From the NCBI GenBank assembly GCA_030765055.1, contig CM060953.1, positions 14,235,153 to 14,299,152 on the forward strand: a stretch of DNA of 64,000 bases, read 5' to 3'. Within the stretch, counting starts at the first letter, position 1. Each line of letters begins with the position of its first letter. The position numbers and the translations under genes were made by a program. The notes beneath the pieces are model-generated. The model saw nothing but the letters and a program-made list of their open reading frames with translations. It did no database searches and was not told the DNA's origin. This stretch comes from Mantis religiosa. Lineage: Eukaryota > Arthropoda > Insecta > Mantodea > Mantidae. This document shows positions 44,527 through 56,082 of the stretch, piece by piece.

Positions 44527-44755
44527 CTTTATTCAGCAATATATTTATTAATCTATAAATCAAACTATTGAAAACGGCAAATTTATGTAAAAAAGGGTTA
44601 AAACTTTTATTTCTTATGTAATCATCAATATGAGTAGACTCAGTATAAATATCAAAGTTTAATTTTATATTATTTCTTATTATCTTTAGATCTAGTAAAG
44701 GAAGAAATGCATTAATTTCAGTTTCTAATGTAAATTTTATAGATTTATCTTGCAA
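44527..44755 (-). pseudogene. Penelope-like RT C-terminal fragment
   Basis: The minus strand encodes LETEINAFLPLLDLKI, then FDIYTESTHIDDYIRNKSF and HKFAVFNSLIYRLI, which matches the block after the catalytic core of Penelope-like RTs (family form: FLDL, IYRK.THTD.YI, HP..HK). Upstream of 44755 no RT core is visible. The reading continues on the other side of the LINE, at 43529, as NKYKHIINTALINGF. Confidence 0.75.
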
Positions 44756-44785
44756 ATTTAGTAATTTTAAAGAATCGGTCGTATC

Positions 44786-45618
44786 TTGTCCTCCATTTTA
44801 TATCGTCTCTCGTCTTTTTTTTTTTCCAATGCCTACTCGATACTGCTACAGTATAAAAGTTGCTACAGAGAATTTTCTTGGTAGTCTGTTGTTTCTAGTC
44901 GTTCTGTTACATATACTTTCCCATATTTTCCCTTTTGTTTGTAATATATTATCTTCTTTAATTTTTGATTATATATTAATATAATTATTCCTTTAATAGA
45001 GTGACAACTTAGTGGCTCAAATGAGTTTGGCTTAATTTTACTGCCCTTTTTTTTGCTAGAAAGTTAGCTGTTTTATTATCATGTATTCCGTTGAAGTATT
45101 ACCCTTTTATTTAAATTAACTGTTTTATCGATGTTTCTTAACATTCTTATTACCATTTCATTACTTTTTATAAGGCAATTTCATTGACCAGTGTGTGTGA
45201 CTCCAGATAAACACTTTTGATGCCAAAACCGAGAGAAATCGCGTGGGTAAAGGTCTTATAAAAATAGCAACTATTTAAATTCCAAAATCGAGGATAGAAT
45301 CTTGCAAGGACAACGTAATATATGCTGATCTCTTTTCGGAGTGAAGGTCAGATGTCACAGTCTCATAATTTACCCTCATGTCTCAATACACATGCACAAT
45401 ATACTGCCAAAATAATATTTCAAACTTTCTGGAGTCTTATAAATTACTAAATATGCTATATCATCTTAAATACATTTGCATTCAAATAGATACATTTAAA
45501 AATTCTAAGCTTAAACACTCAACAAATTTTCCTTACTAAAGTCAAAGAAATAAAAAAGAATTAAGACTGCTTTACTTAAAAGAAAGCTTATAAACAAGTA
45601 TAAACCCTTTAGAACTGT
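44786..45618. other. AT-rich stretch, nothing recognised
   Basis: No open frame, repeat or terminal repeat that I can support. Confidence 0.5.
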
Positions 45619-45657
45619 TTGATATTGAACACTATCTACACTTACGTAGCTGTAGAA

Positions 45658-46060
45658 GTTACAACATCTGAGAGCTCTTCATTTGTTCTGAAACAAATGA
45701 CAGCAGAAATAATAAATATAAGATATCCTTACAGTGAATGGCTACATGTTTACACTGACGGTTCCAAGTTACCAAATAATGTTGGTACTGGTGCTGGTAT
45801 AATTCGCCCATTCTTCTCTTATTACAAAAGATTAAATTTAAATTCTACAAATTTTGATGAAGAAATTTCGACAATCCTTCAGAGCCTACAAAATATTCTA
45901 TATCATATAATACATTTGAAAAAGTTGTAATTTTATCTGACTAAAGCAGCTATAATATCCATAACATCTGATATAACATATATAAATATTGTAAAATGTC
46001 GGAAAATCATAAAGCAGTTAATTAATTGGAGATATGCCCAGTACGGCATGGTGTCAGTAT
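45658..46060 (+). pseudogene. RNase H domain remnant of a non-LTR retrotransposon
   Basis: YPYSEWLHVYTDGSKL near 45727-45775 carries the first catalytic Asp of RNase HI as found in I/R1-group LINEs. It is followed by VGTGAGI and NSTNFDEEISTI (catalytic Glu, near 45850). After a frame change at 45940, VILSD and KAAIISITS resemble the next motif with its Asp. Later sequence (QLINWRYAQYG near 46015) suggests the basic-protrusion region. No RT or tail is visible, so the fragment is old. Confidence 0.65.
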
Positions 46061-46423
46061 ATCGTAGTTGCCGATAGATAGTAGAAGCTCATGGTGTGTA
46101 TTTAGACAAACAACAATCAACAGAAAGTTTTCCCTCCTCTTTGACCGTTGAATCAGAAGTTATTGTTCAGCGAAGTCGTGTAGTGAACTGGAGCTGTGTT
46201 GTTAATAACTTGCTGACATTGCTGCTGCCTTGTCCGGTGAGGAACTAATTAAGTATTTGTACTCATATTATTTGGTATTAAGTAGACTACACAAACACAA
46301 AATACAGTGTCAGTTTAAAAGAATCGGGTCGTGCTATGACGTTATATATACGTACGTGTGAGTTGCTCAGTACCGTACGCTAGCAATTTTCCCAGTACCG
46401 TACGCGAAGGTATATTAAAAACA

Positions 46424-48803
46424 TAAACACTTATTGCTCTATCTACTTCAAGATAAACATTATCTTATTGTAGCTACAAGGGAATACAGTAGACTTTAAG
46501 TGTCAGTCAAATGTTTTGGTCGTTATGTGATGTATACACGACTTTCTCTACTCTTGCATAAACACTTATTGCTCTATCTACTTCAAGTTAAACATTATCT
46601 TATTGTAGTTACAAGGGAATACAGTAGACTTTAAGTGATAGTGAAATGTTTTAAACAGCTGGTCGTTATGTGATGTATACATGACTTTCTCTACTCTTGT
46701 ACAAACACTTACTGCTCTATCTACTTCAAGTTAAACATTATCTTATTGTAGTTACAAGGGAATACAGTAGACTTTAAGTGATAGTGAAATGTTTTAAACA
46801 GCTGGTCGTTATGTGATGTACACATGACTTTCTCTACTCTTGTACAAACACTTACTGCTCTATCTACTTCAAGATAAACATTATCTTATTGTAGTTACAA
46901 GGGAATACAGTAGACTTTAAGTGATAGTGAAATGTTTTAAACAGCTGGTCGTTATGTGATGTATACATGACTTTCTCTACTCTTGTACAAACATTTATTG
47001 CTCTATCTACTTCAACATAAACATTATCTTATTGTAGTTACAAAGGAATACAGTAGACTTTAAGTGATAGTCAAATGTTTTAAACAGCTGTCGTTATGTG
47101 ATGTATACTTGACTTTCTCTACTCTTGTACAAACACTTATTGCTCTATCTACTTCAAGATAAACATCTTATTGTAGGTACAAGGGAATACAGCAGACTTT
47201 AAGTGATAGTGAAATGTTTTAACCAGCTGGTCATTATGTGATGTATACACGACTTTCTCTACTCTTGTACAAACACTTATTGCTCTATCTACTTGAAGAT
47301 AAACATTATCTTATTGTAGTTACAAGGGAATACAGTAGACTTTAAGAGATAGTCAAAAGTTTTAAACAGCTGTCGTTATGTGATGTATACTTGACTTTCT
47401 CTACTCTTGTACAAACACTTATTACTCTTATCTACCTCAAGATAAACATCTTATTGTAGGTACAAGGGAATACAGCAGACTTTAAGTGATAGTGAAATGT
47501 TTTAAACAGCTGGTCGTTATGTGATGTATACACGACTTTCTCTACTCTTGTACAAACACTTATTGCTCTATCTACTTCAAGATAAACATTATCTTATTGT
47601 AGTTACAAGGGAATACAGTAGACTTTAAGAGATAGTCAAATGTTTTAAACAGTTGGTCGTTATGTGATGTATACATGACTTTCTCTACTCTTGTACAAAC
47701 ACTTATTGCTCTATCTACTTCAAGATAAACATTATCTTATTGTAGTTACAAGGGAATACAGTAGACTTTAAGTGATAGTCAAATGTTTTAAACAGCTGGT
47801 CGTTATGTGATGTATACATGACTTTCTCTACTCTTGTACAAACACTTATTGCTCTATCTACTTCAACATAAACATTATCTTATTGTAGTTACAAAGGAAT
47901 ACAGTAGACTTTAAGTGATAGTCAAATGTTTTAAACAGCTGGTCGTTATGTGATGTATACTTGACTTTCTTTACTCTTGTACAAACACTTATTGCTCTAT
48001 CTACTTCAACATAAACATTATCTTATTGTAGTTACAAAGGAATACAGTGGACTTTAAGTGATAGTGAAATGTTTTAAACAGCTGGTCGTTCTGTGATGTA
48101 TACTTGACTTTCTCCACTCTTGTACAAACACTTATTGCTCTATCTACTTCAAGATAAACATCTTATTGTAGGTACAAGGGAATACAGTAGACTTTAAGTG
48201 ATAGTGAAATGTTTTAAACAGCTGGTCGTTATGTGATGTATACTTGACTTTCTCTACTCTTGGACAAACACTTATTGCTCTATCTACTTCAAGATAAACA
48301 TCTTATTGTAGGTACAAGGGAATACAGCAGACTTTAAGTGATAATGAAATGTTTTAACCAGCTGGTCGTTATGTGATGTATACACGACTTTCTCTGCTCT
48401 TGTACAAACACTTATTGCTCTATCTACTTGAAGATAAACATTATCTTATTGTAGTTACAAGGGAATACAGTAGACTTTAAGAGATAGTCAAACGTTTTAA
48501 ACAGCTGTCGTTATGTGATGTATACTTGACTTTCTCTACTCTTGTACAAACACTTATTACTCTTATCTACTTCAAGATAAACATCTTATTGTAGGTACAA
48601 GGGAATACAGTAGACTTTAAGTGATAGTGAAATGTTTTAAACAGCTGGTCGTTATGTGATGTATACACGACTTTCTCTACTCTTGTACAAACACTTATTG
48701 CTCTATCTACTACAAGATAAACATTATCTTATTGTAGTTACAAGGGAATATAGTAGACTTTAAGTGATAGTCAAATGTTTTAAACAGCTGGTCGTTATGT
48801 GAT
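46424..48803 (+). repeat. 143 bp satellite, about 17 units
   Basis: Units contain CTTATTGCTCTATCTACTTC, AAGGGAATACAGTAGAC and TGTACAAACA, with spacing of 143 bp (138-148 in variants). Two classes differ by ATTATC present or absent in GATAAACATTATCTTATTG. The first unit is shorter by 8 bp. Confidence 0.95.
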
Positions 48804-49418
48804 GACTGTGAAACTCCGATCTTGTTGGTCAGGAGGTAAAAAGTTGAATAGTGACTTCGCATTTGGAAAGAAGTATAAAATACTGGAAAATTAGGACAAA
48901 TAATAACAAATATCTTAGTGATGCTTTTCATTGAATAAATAAATAGGTAATGAAAGTATATTTAACATGGATTATATATTTTAACTATTTACTCTCTCTC
49001 TCTCTTTCTTCATGTATTTCTGCTGATATACAACTATATTAATTTTTGGGGAATATAATGCTTGCTGTAAGTACGACACAAAAAGCCAAAATCGTTTTCA
49101 ATTGAGGTCACGCGGAAGGTACGATGTTTCTCTCTGAAACAGTTGAAGTGAATCATCAGAATTTGACCGACGCACATGTGGACGCTCCAGAAATAGAAGA
49201 TATAACTGCGGAGTTTTCTGGCCTTTTGCTCCCGTTGCCAGGAACGTGATGGTATGTTGCTTCTGGGCAGACAGCGGGTTTTTCCAACATGTCAGCATGC
49301 GTCTTTGGGCGTCCACGAAACTGCGCTTCTTTCTACAATGAGCCACATCGACATTATAAGTTGTTATTGAAGATTGCTTCATTTCCTTAGTATCTGAGAA
49401 ATTTGTCAGAATTAAATA
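48804..49418. other. Stretch without recognised gene
   Basis: Contains a short (CT)n run at 48992-49011. 49100-49400 is less AT-rich and has a 111-codon minus frame (49098-49433) with no motif I know. Confidence 0.4.
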
Positions 49419-50744
49419 CGAGGGCTGTTCCATAAAGAATGATCACAATTTTCTTTTTTTTTTTGACAATTTACCTTTACTCATCCTTATAATTTTGATG
49501 GTCCTTCTCAAAATAGTCTCCCCTGAATGTGATGCACTTGTCACAGCGTTTCTGTCAGTCTTCAAAGACATGCTGGAAAACATTTTTGAGAGATCCTTCA
49601 AAATCGCCTCCGCAGCCTTCACCACTGCTTCTGCTGATGGATAATGCCTCCCACGAAGACGTTTCTTCAAGTTAGGGAATAGAAAAAAGTCACATGGGAC
49701 TAAATCCGGACTATAGGGAGGGTGAGGAATACACTTCACGTTGATTTTTGCAAGTTATTCAGCAACAACATTAGCAATAAGCGGTCGCGTATTATCGTGG
49801 TGCAGCAACCAGCCTGCTTCATGTAAATGTGGTCTTTTGCGTCTGATATGGACTTGCAATGTTTTCAGGACATCCATGTAGTATTGTCCAGTTACTGATG
49901 TGTGTGCAGGTACAACATGCTGATAAACCATTCCATGAATATCAAAGAAAGAGATGGCCATAACTTTCCCAGCAGAAGCAACCACTTTTGATTTTTTTGG
50001 GGTTGGTGATGAAGGAGGTTTGCACACTGAGCTTTGCTGTTTGCTCTCAGGATCAAAATGATGTAGCCAATGTTCATCAGCAGTGATTACGTTTGAAAGA
50101 AACTCCGGATCTTCCTCTAACATCAACTTTAACTGCATGTAGACCTGCATGTGAATGTCCTTTTGTTCGGGTATCAACAGTCTTGGAACCCATCGCGTAC
50201 AAACACGTCTCATGTGTAATGTTTCTGTCACCAATGTGTGGGTGGCACCCAATGAAATGTTCAGTATTTCAGAAAGTGATCTTAAGGTAATTCGTCGATC
50301 CTCTTTCACAATGACAGCAGTAGTGTTGATGTTTTCTTCCGTAAGAGCAGTAACAGGAGCACCGGGTCCACCTTCCTTTGAAATTGATTGTCTGCCCTCT
50401 TTAAACATTTTAAACCACCTCCGAGCTGTGCTGTAGGGAAGAAGAGACGCTCCATAGGCCTCCTGTAACATTGTATAGGCCACAACTGAAGATTTGTTGA
50501 AACGAAAGCAGAATTTCAAAGCCGCATATTGTTCCTCGCGTGTTAGCTCCATTGCAGTGGTAGGCGATACTCAACATGTCTGAACTTGCCTGGTTCTGAC
50601 AGGCGGGAATCAGGAGTGCCAACAATGAAACTACTTCGGTGTGTTTGTTTCACATTAAGCTAACAGAATATAATAAGATTGAATTTTAGTGCGAAAAATT
50701 ATGACAGTAAAAAATTATGATTATTTTTTACTGAACAGCTCTCA
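49419..50744 (-). mobile_element. Mariner mA, inverted copy, best preserved
   Basis: TA at 49417-49418 and 50745-50746. Left repeat CGAGGGCTGTTCCATAAAGA; right end TACTGAACAGCTCTCA. It lies 17 kb outside the amplified nest, so it is an independent insertion. Confidence 0.9.
49443..50552 (-). pseudogene. mariner mA transposase with a single in-frame stop
   Basis: From ATG at 50552 (MELTREEQYAALKFCFRF) the frame runs to 49443 with one break, TAA at 49755-49757, where relatives have a Tyr codon. Catalytic residues are all present: ITADEHWLHHF (first Asp), LLHHDNTRP (second, near 49800), PPYSPDLVPCDFFLFPN (third, near 49690), giving D34D spacing. ASL in place of ESV (YGASLLPYS) is the kind of drift seen between copies. 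The Leu codon at the site where nest copies have TAG is intact (FPNLKKRL). It ends in a lysine-rich tail over a T/A run. Confidence 0.9.
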
Positions 50745-50746
50745 TA

Positions 50747-51396
50747 ATTGTAACCGCTATGAAGTTACGGATAATGCAATTTGCCCTTAGAGACTCACAG
50801 GATTGGACCACTGGTTGAGTCGGGGTCAACAGTTGTGAAATTGAAGCTTTCTTTGGTCAGGAGACATCAGTACGTTAGCCGAAGCTTATCTATTTGTCGG
50901 AGAGGTTTACTGGAGTGCTTGTTGAAGGCATAGAACTAATTTGATTGGGGGTTGGAATTATTGAAATGAAGATGAATCTTTACAAATGAGATTTTCCTGT
51001 GATGCCATTGTTGGAACCGATTACACGATCACCTTTTGTTCTGAAGTGGAATTTCGTGTGAAGGCAATTAACCCTAAACTTTTACATAACATCCATTTAT
51101 TGATTTCTTTAAGCAAGTTGGAAGATACTCCATTCAACTGAGGGTCTACAGAAGTTCATATCTTCAAACATGGTGCATAAATTTGATTGAAGTACAAGTT
51201 ATAAACTTTAATTTGACACTCTAATTTGGTGAGGGTTAGTTCATTTTTCCACTGTTTATGACGCTCATTTGTTTCATATTTGATTTACCAACTTTGTCGC
51301 CCTTTTGCATGTTATACGATAATTCCGCTTTCATTCGGAAGTGAGGTAATCTTATCTTCTTATTTTCTAAGAGTAGCTTGAGTTTCCACAGGGAGG
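50747..51396. other. Stretch without recognised gene
   Basis: AT-rich, no open frame or repeat supported. Confidence 0.5.
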
Positions 51397-51398
51397 TA

Positions 51399-52498
51399 GA
51401 GTCTGATTTTTAAACGAAGATACGTGAAGGTCATCTGTTTCTCCACATGGGTGCTGCAATGTTGTCCACCAGATCCCCTTTCTTTATCCTTTCAACACTC
51501 GAAGCATATCTCACCTCAACAAACGTATGCACAGTTAATCTGTATTAGCCTACTTTAAAAACATAAATAAGTTGTTCACACATTCACTTAGTTGTAGCGT
51601 CTTCACATGTGTGAGTTCTTTTAAATAATTGTTTGTACTATGTAACTAATATTCCATATTTACCGTTATTGTTGCTATACATCGTAAGTTGACATTTCCG
51701 CACAGTGCAGTAAGTATTTCTCCATAGAAATACATATTCGCGATACACGTTCTAAAATCTAACATTTATCTTCAATTATATTTATTAATATTTCAGATAA
51801 CATCTTAACTACTAAAATTCAGGTTCATATAAATACATATAGTGCAAAAAATAATGTGCAACACACATGGGGTAAACACATAATGAAATCTCGAGAATTG
51901 AGAAAACTCTGTGCAAGCGTCTCGTTTTTTCAAACCTTTCCTCGTTCCGTATACATTAATATCGCAATATACTATTATTAACGACTTTGTTAATTGACAT
52001 GTTCATAACAACGCCGCCGATATGCCGGAATTTTGACCCACAGGAATACTTTTACGTCCAAGCATATCTACTGACATGTGACTGTCGCTTTTGGATAAAA
52101 GGAATAAGCTGTTCATTGATAAGGAGCAAACTCTCGTCTTCCTGTTGGAAGAATTCTCTAAGAGAACAGACAAATTCTCTAGCTTGGCTATGTAATGTAA
52201 CAACACGACCGTAACCTGATCTTTGCCTCGGTCCACCTCTAATCCTACCGCCACTACGTCTTGCCTCCATAAAAACGTATTTTAATTGTGTTTTAACAAA
52301 GTAGTCTAACAATACACAGCGCAAATAGGCAAACTCTGTTTCCCGCATACAACTAGCGATAACTGAGCTGAGGAGTATGTGATTCAGCAGTGTATCCAAT
52401 CTGGCAACCTTTGTTTAGGTTACCATAGCAACGACCTTCCCTTCTTACCCGTCCCTTGCCTGATGACCTTCACATATCTTCTTTTAAAAATCAGACTA
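51399..52498 (-). mobile_element. 1.1 kb TIR element with TA target site, carries a transposase N-terminus
   Basis: Inverted terminal repeats of ~37 bp: AGTCTGATTTTTAAACGAAG onward at 51399-51435, and the complement of AGTCTGATTTTTAAAAGAAG at 52462-52498, two or three mismatches over their length. TA flanks both ends (51397-51398, 52499-52500). Confidence 0.75.
52052..52270 (-). pseudogene. N-terminal domain of a DDE-type transposase
   Basis: From MEARRSGGRIRGG the frame shows a basic start, then VVTLHSQAREFVCSLREFF and QQEDESLLL. It resembles the helix-turn-helix N-terminus of insect IS630/Tc1-like DDE proteins, the same protein type whose middle is seen at 41390-41905. The frame ends at 52052 and no catalytic part follows before the left terminal repeat. 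This would be a deletion derivative moved by a full-length relative. The assignment rests on one motif and on the terminal repeats. Confidence 0.45.
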
Positions 52499-52500
52499 TA

Positions 52501-52733
52501 GTGCAACACGATATTAGCAAACACTCCGAGTCATTTATTGGGGCACCAGAAAAGGACTTGCAAATAGTGCCTCTTGTGTATTAACTCCCGTGCTCTGTAC
52601 TGCATAATTTTTCACAAGCACGCTTTAATGTATTAGCAGTAATTAAAGGGTAGACACGGAATACACGCTCCTATATGAAGTACGTTTTGTTTACATCTGG
52701 TAACAGATTGAAGCAAGTGTATTATAACGCAGG
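52501..52733. other. Flank left of LTR element, nothing recognised
   Basis: Ends TATAACGCAGG before the LTR start. Confidence 0.4.
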
Positions 52734-53539
52734 TGAAACAGTTATTTTATGTTGTCCCCAAAGAGTTTCAAATATTGTATTATGTGAGGTTATGTAGAGT
52801 GAGTCACGCACAGAGAAGCTATGTAAGTGGAAATGACGTCACAAAAGTGTGGAATAACAAACTTATTTGTGATTGGTGTGACGCGTATATCGTAAAACGT
52901 GGACCAATCAGATATAGAAGATTTTACGTTGCCATGGAGGATATTCAATATTCCTCTAGAGGGATTGAACTATTAGCGAAATGCTAATGTGTAGAAGAAG
53001 CGGAACCGGTCATTATTCTCCTAACAGTCGCCGTGAACGGATGTAAGGTTCTCTTCTTAAACGCCGTTGTGTGCGGAAGAGTATAAGTTTATTCTCGTAA
53101 CCATCATCGATTATAACTAGATAATCTTTACATTAAATATCATCGCTAGAAGACACACAATTTAATTATTATACACGGTAGTAAAAAAAAACGTATAAAA
53201 CTTTTGATTCTTGCACGCATCCAGATAAACGCGTCACATCAAGTGAATCTTGTGTAAGAATAGTGTTATAAATGTTGTATCATACATCTTGTTCGAACTG
53301 GTGTTAATTGAAGTAAGGAAATAAAAGTTTCTACATTATTTAATACAGAGGAAAATGATTACTCATTTTACGTAAAATTTCCTTCCGCCGTACCACCCCT
53401 GTAAAAAGAAGATATCTAGCTCAACCGACTGAAGCCACGCCGAGGTAAGCTGGGACTTCAAGAATCATCAATTCCAACCCTGTTCCAAATGATCACCTCA
53501 ACGAGGGGCATAATTCGCCATCCTTCTATACGATTCGAC
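52734..53539 (+). repeat. 5' LTR, 806 bp
   Basis: Starts TGAAACAGTTATTTTATG; similarity to the 3' LTR stops after CTATACGATTCGAC. TATAAAA lies at 53194-53200 and AATAAA at 53320-53325, giving a plausible U3-R-U5 order. Confidence 0.9.
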
Positions 53540-53557
53540 ATAAATCCAGTTCCAAAA

Positions 53558-53575
53558 TGGCGCCCAACTGTATGG
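53558..53575 (+). promoter_or_regulatory. Primer-binding site
   Basis: TGGCGCCCAACTGTATGG starts 18 bp after the LTR end. TGGCGCCC is the commonest type of retroelement PBS start. The gap is longer than usual. Confidence 0.6.
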
Positions 53576-53733
53576 CTCGAATAGGCAGAAGGAGGATTAC
53601 ACCACAGGAGAATAAATAGTGTAATGGACAGGTAACTTCGAATCAAGAAAGAAGAAAGAAGAAAAGTGAGTACGGAAAATCTTAATAGATAATTAATAGA
53701 AAAAGTGACAAAATTATAATTTTCATTTTTTTT

Positions 53734-56082
53734 ATGTTATTAAGAAAGGGAAAAATATTACCTAAAATGGAAGGTAAAAAATTAACAGACAATAAGAATA
53801 AAAATGTTGGGGAAGGAGTGGAAAGACTAGTTAGTGATAAGAGAGCAGAAATACAAGAAGTCAGGGAAGTAGTGGAAGGAATGAGTAGTGATGATGCAGG
53901 AACAAGTAGAACAGAAATTATGCAGAGTAAAGGTAATGAAATGATAATAGACAGGTTAGAGAAAATGATGAGTAATTTTGATGCTAAAATGGATAGTTTT
54001 AGACAGGAAATAAGACAGGAAATAAGACAGAATTCAGATCAAAATTCAGAAAATTTAAATAGTTTTAGACAGGAAATAAGACAGGAAATAAAACAGAATT
54101 CAGAAAAGGCAGATCAAAATTTAAGGCAGGAAATGAGTAATTTAAATGCTAAGGTAGATCAAAATTCAGAAAAGGCAGATCAAAATTTAAGGCAGGAAAT
54201 GAGTAATTTAAATGCTAAGGTAGATCAAAATTCAGAAAAGGTAGATCAAAATTCAGAGAAGTTAGAAGCTAGGATAGATCAAGGTTTAGGTAACCTAAGA
54301 AATGAAATTGAGAAAGGAAGAGAAGAGTGTAGAGAAGGCATAAAATCTTTAAAACAGAAAATAGAATCTCATGATGGAGAAATGTCTAAGTTAAAAGAGA
54401 TGTTTCAGGAAATGAAAATAAGTCAGGAAAATGTAGTAAAAGATATAAGAAGTGAATTGGCTAAGGAGTCAGAAATCCTTAAGCAACAACAAGTAGAATT
54501 TGTAGAAAAACAAAAAGTAGAAATAGGGGAATTAGAGAATAGAATAAGACAAGAAATAGATGTAGTCTTATTAGATAATTCACGGAAATACCATGAGGAA
54601 AATATTGAAATACAGAATAATTTTGTAAGAGAGGTAAATAGTATCAGAAATGATGTTAAACTAATTGCTACTGAGGTGCAAACACAACAAGATGAACTAA
54701 AAGTTAAATATGATGAAGTCAGTAAGTTGAATAGTGAAATGATTACAAGAATAGATTTGGCACAGGAAAGTTTTGAGAGAGAGAAAGAAAACATTAGCAA
54801 GCTGAATCAAGTTGTGGTTGCATTACAGGCAAGCAAAATTTCTGAGAACCAGAGGGTAATAAAATCTAAGAATATTACATGTATTGACTCACCTGGTAAT
54901 TCAGGTAATATTGTACAAAACTTAGAGAATTATTTGGAGAGTGACGATACAGAATCTTTGTCACCTGATTGTGAAGTAAATGGTAATGGACAAATACAAA
55001 ACATGCACACACATACACAGTTACACAGTCAAGGTAACACAAATTGTACAAATTATTTGTTGCATGACATAAGTCCACCTACTTTCGAAGAAGAATCGGG
55101 AGACAATCCCAAAATATTTCTAAAGGAATTAGAAGAATATTTTAAAATTAAAAAGATTCCAAATGAATTTAGGATGATGATTGTTAAAAGTTGTTTGAAG
55201 AAAAATGCTTTAGAATGGCTGAGGTTAACACTAGCATCACATGAAACGTATAGTATGTTTAGGAATGTGTTTATAAATAGGTTCTGGGGTCCAGAAAGAC
55301 AGAGAAGAATTAAAGTCGAACTGGCCACTGGTAAATTCGAGTTCAAGAAGGGTGTGTCCATGACAGAATATTTCCTAAAACTTGCTAACAAAAGTAAACT
55401 TGTGAATCCAGATATGTCAGAAACCGAGATCGTGAATATGCTAATACGACATTATCCACCGCACATTAGAAACCACCTAATTGTGGCTAAGCCCGTCGAC
55501 TTTACTGATATGATTGAGTTATTATCAGAATTTGAGGCTCATAACCTTAATTCTGATTCTACTCATAGTCAAGTTGATCCTGACAAGACTCATATAGAAC
55601 AAAAGCAAGTAAATAGACAGGAAGTAAGACCAACATTCAGGGAAAATCACAACCATACTAACCAAAACCAAAATAGTTTTAACCAAAATTGGGGCGGGGC
55701 ACGTTCAAGAGACAACTATGAACGAAGAGAGTACAACCCCAGAAAGACATATGAATCGGTAGTGCCAGGTATAGGAAGGAGAATTCCAAATACTCCTAGG
55801 AGGAATTATAATAATGACCAACCTGTGGGAAATGTGAGGAGTAATCAGGTGAATCAACTGAGGTTTTACAGGGGAAATAACTTAAGAACGGGTTATCAAA
55901 GTAGAGGAAGGGGAACTAGCATCGAAGACTCTTCATTAAGAGATTTTAGGGGTCCTAGGTTTGAAAGGGCAGACAATAACCTAGAAAGGACACCGACTCA
56001 GGGAATAGAAGGAGAAATAAATAACGGTAGTACCAACCCAACTGCTAGTGTAACTACAGACCGCACTAATGCGGAAAACTGA
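53734..56082 (+). CDS. gag: Gag protein, 782 codons, intact
   Basis: Structural protein of the particle. Residues ~60-390 are a long coiled coil rich in Glu, Gln, Asn and Lys, with an exact tandem repeat containing DQNSEKADQNLRQEM (54103-54230). Residues ~400-445 are acidic and Ser/His rich. Residues ~449-605 form a retrotransposon Gag capsid-type domain (NPKIFLKELEEYFKIKKI, ALEWLRLTL, MTEYFLKLANKSK). The C-terminal ~170 residues are basic and Asn/Arg rich with no CCHC knuckle, probably an RNA-binding tail. There is no stop or frameshift. Length is above the usual 300-500 because of the coiled coil. Met at 53734 is the first in frame; 53767 is an alternative. Confidence 0.88.
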   Translation: MLLRKGKILPKMEGKKLTDNKNKNVGEGVERLVSDKRAEIQEVREVVEGMSSDDAGTSRTEIMQSKGNEMIIDRLEKMMSNFDAKMDSFRQEIRQEIRQNSDQNSENLNSFRQEIRQEIKQNSEKADQNLRQEMSNLNAKVDQNSEKADQNLRQEMSNLNAKVDQNSEKVDQNSEKLEARIDQGLGNLRNEIEKGREECREGIKSLKQKIESHDGEMSKLKEMFQEMKISQENVVKDIRSELAKESEILKQQQVEFVEKQKVEIGELENRIRQEIDVVLLDNSRKYHEENIEIQNNFVREVNSIRNDVKLIATEVQTQQDELKVKYDEVSKLNSEMITRIDLAQESFEREKENISKLNQVVVALQASKISENQRVIKSKNITCIDSPGNSGNIVQNLENYLESDDTESLSPDCEVNGNGQIQNMHTHTQLHSQGNTNCTNYLLHDISPPTFEEESGDNPKIFLKELEEYFKIKKIPNEFRMMIVKSCLKKNALEWLRLTLASHETYSMFRNVFINRFWGPERQRRIKVELATGKFEFKKGVSMTEYFLKLANKSKLVNPDMSETEIVNMLIRHYPPHIRNHLIVAKPVDFTDMIELLSEFEAHNLNSDSTHSQVDPDKTHIEQKQVNRQEVRPTFRENHNHTNQNQNSFNQNWGGARSRDNYERREYNPRKTYESVVPGIGRRIPNTPRRNYNNDQPVGNVRSNQVNQLRFYRGNNLRTGYQSRGRGTSIEDSSLRDFRGPRFERADNNLERTPTQGIEGEINNGSTNPTASVTTDRTNAEN

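Larger units (their letters stand above)
42820..44785 (-). mobile_element. Penelope-like retroelement remnant split by a LINE
   Basis: On the minus strand, the RT C-terminal part (44755-44527) and a GIY-YIG endonuclease piece (43232-43053) are in the order expected of Penelope-like elements. They are separated by a non-LTR insert at 43542-44514. The 5' part of RT is missing and both ends are approximate. Confidence 0.75.

Noticed and set aside
48710..49433. Minus frames of 73 and 111 codons between the satellite and mA
   Set aside because: No motif, atypical composition and no repeat support. Left as unassigned.
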